Shown here in pieces: positions 58,668 through 64,000 of a stretch of 64,000 nucleotides of DNA; positions within the stretch are counted from its first letter, which is position 1, and each line of letters starts with the position of its first letter. A program made the position numbers and the translations under genes. Source of the stretch: Streptomyces lacrimifluminis (lineage in GTDB: Bacteria; Actinomycetota; Actinomycetes; Streptomycetales; Streptomycetaceae); NCBI RefSeq assembly GCF_014646095.1, contig NZ_BMMU01000025.1:33824-97823 (forward strand), given 5' to 3'. The notes beneath the pieces are model-generated. The model saw only the letters and a list, made by a program, of their open reading frames with translations. It searched no databases and had not been told where the DNA came from.

Positions 58668-59428
58668 TTCTCCCCCTCGACGCCTTTGACGCGCTCATGG
58701 ATGACGGCGGCGCGCGCGAGGAGCGGCTCCGCGTAGGCCCGCCGGAGCGCGTCCGGCGAGTCGAAGCCGGGTTCGTCCGCGAGCCACACGTCGGGGATCT
58801 CGGCGGTCACCTCGGCGAGCAGTTCCTCGGTGACCAGCGGCGCCAGTTCGGCGGCGGCGGAGGCGATGTCCGGGCCGAACGGCGCGAGCGCGTGCTCGGA
58901 GACGTCGTAGGGCTTGGCGGCGGAGGTCCCGGCGCCGGGCCAGTGGTGGTGCCAGATCATCGTGGCGCCGTGGTCGATGAGCCACAGATCGCCGTGCCAC
59001 ATCAGCAGGTTGGGGTTGCGCCACGAGCGGTCGACGTTGTTGACGAGCGCGTCGAACCAGACCACCCGCCCGGCCTCCTCGGCGCTCACCTCGAACGCGA
59101 GGGGGTCGAAGCCGATCGCCCCCGACAGGAAGTCCATGCCGAGGTTGGCGCCGCCGCTCGACCTGAGCAGCCCCTGCACCTCCTGGTCGGGCTCGCCGAG
59201 TCCCAGCACCGGATCGAGAGCGACCGCCACCAGCCCCGGCACCCGCAGCCCCAGCCGTCGGGCGAGTTCACCGCAGACGACCTCGGCGACGAGCGTCTTG
59301 CGGCCCTGTCCCGCGCCCGTGAACTTCATGACATACGTCCCGAGATCGTCGGCCTCGACGAGCCCCGGCAGCGAACCGCCCTCACGCAGGGGCGTGATGT
59401 AGCGGGTCGCGATGACCTCTTTCAACAT
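58664..59428 (-). CDS. HipA-like kinase-fold protein
   Basis: A ~254-residue protein of the HipA C-terminal/PI3K-like kinase type: YVMKFTGAGQGRKTLVAEVV (ATP-binding Lys), LGMDFLSGAIGFDP, WFDALVNNVDRSWRNPNLLM (catalytic Asp and Asn) and LWLIDHGATMIWHHHW (metal Asp). It is much shorter than HipA toxin (~440) and lacks the N-terminal subdomain. No HipB-like HTH gene is adjacent; DUF3037 is instead. ATG 59428 starts MLKEVIATRYITPLREGGSL; a longer frame to TTG 59452 is possible. A decayed homologue lies at 10998-11285. Confidence 0.85.
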   Translation of the reverse strand: MLKEVIATRYITPLREGGSLPGLVEADDLGTYVMKFTGAGQGRKTLVAEVVCGELARRLGLRVPGLVAVALDPVLGLGEPDQEVQGLLRSSGGANLGMDFLSGAIGFDPLAFEVSAEEAGRVVWFDALVNNVDRSWRNPNLLMWHGDLWLIDHGATMIWHHHWPGAGTSAAKPYDVSEHALAPFGPDIASAAAELAPLVTEELLAEVTAEIPDVWLADEPGFDSPDALRRAYAEPLLARAAVIHERVKGVEGEK

Positions 59429-59789
59429 TTCCCAGGCCACCTGTCTCTTCAACCTTGCGATCCACGAGCACCGCCAGAGGGGCCACCACAGTCGACATCA
59501 CCCGTCAAACGGCCCTGGGAAGAATCTCTCCGGCCTCCGGCACGAAGTGAGCATAGTAACCGAGGGTGATCGCGGAGACACCACCCGAACGCCGTCGTCA
59601 GCAAACGCCGGATCGCCGGGACCGACCGCCGGACGCGGTCCGAATTGGGCTTTCATGCACTGTTTGCGGATGGAGGAACCCACGAATCTGAGAATTCGCT
59701 GAGCATTCGGCGCGCGCATCCGTACCTAAGGACGCGCTCCACCCATGCCGGAAGTCCTACCGGCTCCGGAGATGTCCTTGAGAGGCCCG
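59429..59789. other. Divergent promoter region
   Basis: 361 bases between the HipA-like and DUF1996 genes. A lower-GC stretch around 59640-59710 may hold the promoter of the latter. No gene, repeat or RNA was recognised. Confidence 0.35.
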
Positions 59790-61250
59790 ATGAGACGCAA
59801 TACGCGAAAAAGATCGAAGACTGCCCGCCGGGCGGTAGGCGCGGCGGCCGCACTGGCCATAGGAGCCGGTGGACTGGTGGCGGTCAACATCTACGCCTCG
59901 GCCGACGAGACCAGCGCGTCGAAGGGCTCTGCCCAGAACCAGGTGCTCGCGGCTGGAACCTCCACCACCATCGACTGCCCCGACGTCGGCCAGCAGTTGA
60001 CATCGGTGCCCGCCCAGGCGAAGGCCCAGGTCGACAGGGAACTGGCCCTCCTCGACAAGCAGATATCCGAGGCATACCAGCGTCTTTCCACCTCCCAGAA
60101 GGCGATTGCGCAGGACCCCAACTTCGCCCAGAACGCGATCGTGGGTCCGCTGAAGGACAAGCGGAAGGCGACGCTCGACCGGATCACCATCGCCATCGGC
60201 CGTGTGGCCGCCAAGCCGCAGGGCCTTGACGCCTTGGCTGCCTGCACGCTGCGCGCCACCGGCAACCAGCCCACCGCCGGTCAGGGCGGCAACAACAACC
60301 AGGGTGGCAACAACACCAATGCCGGACAGACCGGCAACGGCCCCGTCGCCGCCGATTTCGTGGACATCACCAAGGTGAGGTCCAATGTGCGCACCCCTGC
60401 CAGGTCGGCGAAGGCTTCCAAGGGCGTCTTCGTCACCAAGTGCGGGGTGAACGCCAACAAGCTGTACAACAGCGACAACGTCATCGTCGCGCCCGGTGTC
60501 ACCAACGGCGCGCACCACCTGCACGACTACGTCGGCAACCAGGACAACGACGCCTTCTCGAGCGACCAGGACTTCGCCAAGGCCGGGACCAGCTGCCAGA
60601 ACAAGGGCGACAAGTCGTCCTACTACTGGCCGGTGCTGCGCCTGCAGGACGGCACCAAGGACTTCGACGCCGACAAGCAGGGCGGCGGCGCCGAGGGCAA
60701 CACGGGCCGGATCCTGACGGCCAAGAAGTCCACCTTGAACTTCGTGGGCAGCCCCCGCGGCAAGGTGGTGGCGATGCCCAAGTTCCTGCGCGTCATCACC
60801 GGTGACGCCAAGGCGTTCGTCAACGGCACGGCCAACGCCAACGCTTCCTGGAGCTGCACCGGCTTCGAGAACAAGGTGCAGTTGAAGGACAAGTACCCCC
60901 TCTGCCCGTCAGGCAGCGACGTGGTACGGACCTTCAAGTTCCAGAGCTGCTGGGACGGCACGAACATCGACAGCGCCAACCACCGTACGCACGTGGCCTT
61001 CGCTGACGCCAACGGCAACTGCCCGACCGGCTTCAAGGCCATTCCGCAGTTGGTGCAGCGTCTGGTGTACGACGTGGACGCGCCCAGCCTCAAGGACAAC
61101 GGCAAGACCCGTCCGTTCTTCTCGTTGGACAGTTTCCCCGAGCAGCAGCACAAGCCGGTCACCGACCACGGTGACTTCATCAACGTCTTCGACGCGAAGC
61201 TGATGAACAAGGCGGTCCAGTGCATCAACACCGGACGTAAGTGCAGCTGA
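59790..61250 (+). CDS. Secreted DUF1996 domain protein
   Basis: A 486-residue exported protein. N-terminal basic region and helix (ARRAVGAAAALAIGAGGLVA) form a signal peptide or anchor. A helical part (50-165) and an Asn/Gly/Gln-rich linker (GGNNNQGGNNTNAGQTGNG) follow. The DUF1996 domain (about 205-485) has TKCGVNANKLYNSDNVIVAP, NGAHHLHDYVGN with conserved His, SSYYWPVLRLQDG and SCWDGTNIDSANHRTHVAFA; seven or so Cys probably form disulfides. Fungal and bacterial DUF1996 proteins are secreted, with no settled activity. ATG 59790 follows GAGAGG; ATG 59772 is possible. A strong terminator follows. Confidence 0.9.
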   Translation: MRRNTRKRSKTARRAVGAAAALAIGAGGLVAVNIYASADETSASKGSAQNQVLAAGTSTTIDCPDVGQQLTSVPAQAKAQVDRELALLDKQISEAYQRLSTSQKAIAQDPNFAQNAIVGPLKDKRKATLDRITIAIGRVAAKPQGLDALAACTLRATGNQPTAGQGGNNNQGGNNTNAGQTGNGPVAADFVDITKVRSNVRTPARSAKASKGVFVTKCGVNANKLYNSDNVIVAPGVTNGAHHLHDYVGNQDNDAFSSDQDFAKAGTSCQNKGDKSSYYWPVLRLQDGTKDFDADKQGGGAEGNTGRILTAKKSTLNFVGSPRGKVVAMPKFLRVITGDAKAFVNGTANANASWSCTGFENKVQLKDKYPLCPSGSDVVRTFKFQSCWDGTNIDSANHRTHVAFADANGNCPTGFKAIPQLVQRLVYDVDAPSLKDNGKTRPFFSLDSFPEQQHKPVTDHGDFINVFDAKLMNKAVQCINTGRKCS

Positions 61251-61263
61251 GTCCGAGTACCGA

Positions 61264-61295
61264 GCGGTGGGCGTCGTGCTGACGACGCCCACCGC
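61264..61295 (+). terminator. Strong intrinsic terminator behind the DUF1996 gene
   Basis: GCGGTGGGCGTCGT and ACGACGCCCACCGC pair perfectly over 14 bp around GCTG, 14 bases past the stop. Confidence 0.75.
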
Positions 61296-61344
61296 CATGG
61301 AACGAAATGCCGGGGGGAGCAATCCCATCGCCACGGCGGGTGCG

Positions 61345-61560
61345 TCAATTCAACCGAACTCGCCAGTTCTTCAGATGGGCAGTTCCATGCTCGACCCGGA
61401 TACGGCGTGAGGAATGCGCTCTGCGCCATCGTGCGTGCGTCTCCTCGTGCCAATCCGGAGCGTTCTTCTTGAACTTGCGGTGCGGCGGTGTGACGACGTG
61501 TCCGCCGGCCCGGACACCCGGACCCTGACAGCCGGCATCATGCACGAGCGTCGCCGGAAG
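61345..61560 (-). mobile_element. IS5-family transposase remnant
   Basis: On the minus strand an open frame includes GPGVRAGGHVVTPPHRKFKK, then NAPDWHEETHARWRRAHSSR and RIRVEHGTAHLKNWRV, which is the C-terminal catalytic (Glu of DDE, in VEHGTAHLKNW) segment of an IS5-type DDE transposase. The upstream DD part and the last residues are missing or unrecognisable, and no terminal repeats were found. Inactive relic. Confidence 0.6.
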
Positions 61561-62219
61561 CCGGTCGTCGACGAACATCAGCCGGTGCCTCCCACCAGCG
61601 CCGCCGCCCACGGCCCGCGACGCAAGCCTGGCGGCTCGTTGTCCGGGCGGTCGCGCGCGGCTGAGGTCAGCGGGACAGCGGTGCACAGGCATGTGGACGA
61701 GCTGGAGGCCTGCGAGGAACCGCTGGGGGCGGGTGCGCCGACCCGGCGGCGGGCAGCAAGGGGACACAGACGTCGATCCGGGCCTGCGACCCGCGCTGCC
61801 GGCACTTGTACGAGCCGGATGCGCGCGGGATTCCGAAGTCGCCGCTGCGCTGGACGACGAAGTCGACCCGGATCACCACATCCCCTCCACAGGAGACACG
61901 GCCACTCCATGACGCGCCACTCCCAGCGATACGGCGCCGAACAACACAGCGCTCACACCCTGAGACGCACCACTGCCGCCCTCCCCGCGACGAACAGGAC
62001 GCCGCCGTCCGGCGGACGAATGTCCAGCTGGTCCAGCTGAAAGCCCCTCAAGGACGCGTTCTCGCAGGCCAGAGGAGACCGAGGCCCATAGCAGCAGGTC
62101 AGGACGACCCGGTCAACCGGGGCGTTCCCTGCCGGATGTGAGCGCCTCCTGAACGGCGCGCACACGGCATTCGTATCTCCGCACAGACGCAAGAAACACC
62201 TGCGGAAGGAAACGTCAGC
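61561..62219. other. Gap without recognisable gene
   Basis: About 660 bases between the transposase relic and the Rieske gene. Frames are open by GC bias only. It may include further decayed mobile-element DNA; nothing could be assigned. Confidence 0.35.
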
Positions 62220-62657
62220 ATGAGCAGCGCCTCGCTTCAGCCCGTATCGGGACCGGCTCGTCGTACGGTCATGGCGGCGGCCGGCGCGGCCGGGCTCGCC
62301 GTCACGCTGACCGCGTGCGGGTCGGGGGACGACCCGTCGGACTCCTCCACCGAACAGGGCGCCGCTGCCGGCACCGCCCTCGCGAAGACCTCCGACATCC
62401 CGGAGGGCGGCGGCAAGATCTTCAAGGACCAGGGTGTGGTGGTGACGCAGCCGACGGCGGGCACCTACAAGGCGTTCTCGTCGAAGTGCACGCACGCGGG
62501 CTGTGCGGTGACGGGCGTCGCCAACGGCGTCATCAGCTGCGCGTGCCACAACAGCGAGTTCTCGGCCGCGGACGGCAGCGTGAAGAAGGGGCCGGCGACC
62601 GAGGCGCTGGCCGCCGAGTCGATCACCGTGTCCGGCGACTCCATCACGCTCGCCTGA
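62220..62657 (+). CDS. Rieske [2Fe-2S] lipoprotein
   Basis: A 145-residue exported Rieske protein. The N-terminus (ARRTVMAAAGAAGLAVTLTA) has a Tat-like twin arginine and the lipobox LTAC (Cys 33). The cluster ligands are CTHAGC and CHNSEFSAADGSV (Cys-x-His ... Cys-x2-His), so it should carry a 2Fe-2S centre at the outer membrane surface. It is too short for a bc1 Rieske subunit and lies apart from qcr genes; it is of the small Tat-Rieske type common in Streptomyces, electron partner unknown. ATG 62220 follows AAGGAAA. Confidence 0.92.
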   Translation: MSSASLQPVSGPARRTVMAAAGAAGLAVTLTACGSGDDPSDSSTEQGAAAGTALAKTSDIPEGGGKIFKDQGVVVTQPTAGTYKAFSSKCTHAGCAVTGVANGVISCACHNSEFSAADGSVKKGPATEALAAESITVSGDSITLA

Positions 62658-62673
62658 GCATCGCCCCTGGCCA

Positions 62674-63324
62674 TCACCCTCGCCCGGCGCGGCGAGGTCG
62701 CTTGAGACAGGCCAGCACCTCGTCGGTGGTCGCGACCGTGGCGACCAGCGCGAGCGTGTTGCGGATCATCGCGGGGGTGTAGTCGGAGGGCACCCCCGCG
62801 ATGGCGTCCTTGGGTACGACGACGGTGTAGCCACGGTTCACGGCGTCGAACACGGCGTTGGGGATCGCGACGTTGGCCGAGACACCGGTCACGACCAGCG
62901 TGCGGCAGCCCAGGTTGCGCAGCAGGGCGTCGACGTCGGTGCCCTGGATCGGCGACAGGCCGTGCAGCCGCCGTACGACGAGGTCCTCGTCGGCGACCTC
63001 GATCGGCGGTGCGACACGCACCGCGGTCGTGCCCGACAACTGCTGGACGGGGAGCCGTTCCGCGGCCCGGAACAGACGGGCGTTGCGGTTGGCGCCCCGG
63101 CCGTCCGGACGGCGTTCGGCGATCGCGTGGACGACCTGGACACCGGTCTCGTGGGCGGCGGCGACCAGTCTGGCGACCTGGGCGAGCGCCCCCGACGACC
63201 GCATCTCCCCGGCGAGTTCGGGCAGCGCGCTGTCCGGTCCGACGACGCCCTGCTGGCACTCGACGGTGAGCAGGACCGTGGTCGTGGGGTCGAGGAGTTC
63301 GCTGAGCTGTTCGTACGACGGCAT
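62674..63324 (-). CDS. Isochorismatase-fold (cysteine hydrolase family) protein
   Basis: A 216-residue member of the isochorismatase superfamily: VLLTVECQQGVVG at the first strand, VVHAIAERRPDGRGANRNAR, and VTGVSANVAIPNAVFDAVNR where the nucleophilic Cys of cysteine hydrolases would sit. The usual Asp of the first motif is Glu or absent and the Cys position (GVxTxxCV) is Ala (GVSANVAI), so classical amidase chemistry is unlikely; isochorismatase itself also lacks the Cys. ATG 63324. Confidence 0.85.
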   Translation of the reverse strand: MPSYEQLSELLDPTTTVLLTVECQQGVVGPDSALPELAGEMRSSGALAQVARLVAAAHETGVQVVHAIAERRPDGRGANRNARLFRAAERLPVQQLSGTTAVRVAPPIEVADEDLVVRRLHGLSPIQGTDVDALLRNLGCRTLVVTGVSANVAIPNAVFDAVNRGYTVVVPKDAIAGVPSDYTPAMIRNTLALVATVATTDEVLACLKRPRRAGRG

Positions 63325-63439
63325 GGCGCTCCCTGGTCACGGACCGTACGGGTGGGCGGGCGAGACTAACGTCCGTCGCGTGCGGGCGGAAGGCAGCCCA
63401 TATTCTTTTCCGATGTAAGAGAGCACAAAGGGGGATCGC

Positions 63440-63907
63440 ATGACCGCCACTCAGCGCCGAGGCCGGAAGATCATGATGACGCCGGGCGAACTCGACGAGT
63501 TCCTGGCGACCCAGCGCACCTGCCGGGTCGCCACCGTGTCGGCCGGGGGCGCTCCGCATGTCAGCACGCTGTGGTTCGCCTGGGACGGCACCTCGATGTG
63601 GCTGTACTCGGTGGTCCGCAGCAAGCGCTGGACCGACCTGCGCCGCGATCCGCGGGTGGCGATCGTCGTCGACACGGGCGAGGAGTACGACGAACTGCGC
63701 GGCGTAGAACTCTCCGGCACCGTCGAGTTCGTCGGCGAGTCACCGCGCACCGGGGAACTGCGCGCCGAACTGGACGTCCCGGAAACCCTGTTCGCCCGCA
63801 AGAACTTCCGCCTGGACGAGATGCCGCACGACGGCAGACACGCCTGGATACGCCTGACCCCGGAAAAAACCGTCTCCTGGGACTTCCGCAAACTCCCACC
63901 CCAGTAA
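63440..63907 (+). CDS. Pyridoxamine 5'-phosphate oxidase-like (PPOX class) flavoprotein
   Basis: A 155-residue split-barrel protein: TPGELDEFLATQRTCRVATV followed by SAGGAPHVSTLWFAWDGTSM, SVVRSKRWTDLRRDPRVAIV and the C-terminal KTVSWDFRKLPPQ. It binds FMN or F420 as a small dimer; actinobacterial members are often F420-dependent reductases or biliverdin-type enzymes. ATG 63440 follows AAAGGGGGA. Divergent from the isochorismatase-fold gene. Confidence 0.9.
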   Translation: MTATQRRGRKIMMTPGELDEFLATQRTCRVATVSAGGAPHVSTLWFAWDGTSMWLYSVVRSKRWTDLRRDPRVAIVVDTGEEYDELRGVELSGTVEFVGESPRTGELRAELDVPETLFARKNFRLDEMPHDGRHAWIRLTPEKTVSWDFRKLPPQ

Positions 63908-63929
63908 CGGTTCCTCCACTTCCAGCATT

Positions 63930-64000
63930 TCAGCCCGTCTGGGGGTCCCCCCTCTGGGGGAGTTTGAGGACGAGGCCGTTCAGGCCGACAGCGGGGGTCT
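63930..64000. repeat. Second type of dispersed Streptomyces repeat (runs off the edge)
   Basis: CAGCCCGTCTGGGGGTCCCC is followed by CCTCTGGGGGAGTTTGAGGA and CGAGGCCGTTCAGGCCGACA. The framework CAGCCCGTC...GTTTGAGGACGAG is, as I recall, a very common intergenic repeat of streptomycetes; here its stem is interrupted by a G5/C5 hairpin. Confidence 0.6.

Noticed and set aside
61561..62219. Arg/Pro-rich open frames near the transposase relic as genes
   Set aside because: Composition is that of random GC-rich DNA; no ribosome sites or motifs.

Overview
This 64-kb window is very GC-rich and reads as a Streptomyces chromosome. The signs are strong third-position GC bias, GTG and TTG starts, stop-start overlaps of the GTGA/ATGA type, rare TTA leucine codons, a third EF-Tu gene, a LAXTG sortase-type anchor, and families typical of streptomycetes (a large LuxR regulator of the LAL type, a DUF317 relic, a TIGR04222-like protein). 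The gene order from tuf3 through uppP, lnt and ung to the paired fabG-like genes looks like chromosomal accessory/core border DNA. No ribosomal or transfer RNA gene, CRISPR array or complete prophage was seen.

Region 1 (1-8.6 kb) looks like a decaying dormancy/hypoxia-type island. It holds a P-type cation ATPase (cut by the window edge), a tandem universal stress protein (USP), a phosphoketolase and a NarL/DevR-type response regulator. Between them lie scars: a USP fragment, the last ~33 residues of a GAPDH, a frameshifted and truncated acetyltransferase, a sensor kinase with its middle deleted, and a USP/HAD-phosphatase chimera. Two exact copies of the 14-bp palindrome GGGCCGACCGGCCC, one exact copy in reverse orientation at the centre of a 52-bp hairpin, and two looser copies lie in the non-coding gaps. 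They have the layout of operators for the neighbouring response regulator.

Region 2 (8.7-24 kb) holds a membrane Ser/Thr kinase with a beta-propeller sensor, an RTX-type secreted protein, a LAL regulator, a lipoprotein, a dienelactone hydrolase, an amino-acid transporter, and a phosphatase paired with a CysS/MshC-like protein. The RTX gene and the LAL gene each carry a TTA codon, so both may depend on bldA. A G5/C5 inverted repeat lies upstream of the RTX gene, and a similar one lies between the LAL and lipoprotein genes.

Region 3 (23.5-38 kb) is a run of single genes, many divergent or convergent: a Tat-exported, sortase-anchored lyase, PobA, a YbaK protein, an XRE-cupin regulator divergent from an EamA exporter, a hexapeptide acyltransferase, a gamma-carbonic anhydrase, a DedA protein, a carboxylesterase, a sigma-like/zinc-finger/ricin membrane fusion, a thioesterase, a secreted-domain membrane protein and a leaderless MFS gene.

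Region 4 (38-64 kb) contains a spermidine-synthase-like protein, tuf3 with a possible leader peptide, a three-gene carbohydrate operon (Gfo/Idh, PmoA-like, cupin) with a LacI-type site upstream, and uppP. After these come SDR genes, lnt (overlapping a convergent Gfo/Idh gene), ung, an orphan solute-binding lipoprotein, a HipA-like kinase with a DUF3037 partner, a DUF1996 secreted protein, a transposase relic, a Rieske lipoprotein, an isochorismatase-fold protein and a PPOX-type oxidase. A dispersed intergenic repeat occurs four times across regions 2-4, and a second type sits at the right edge.
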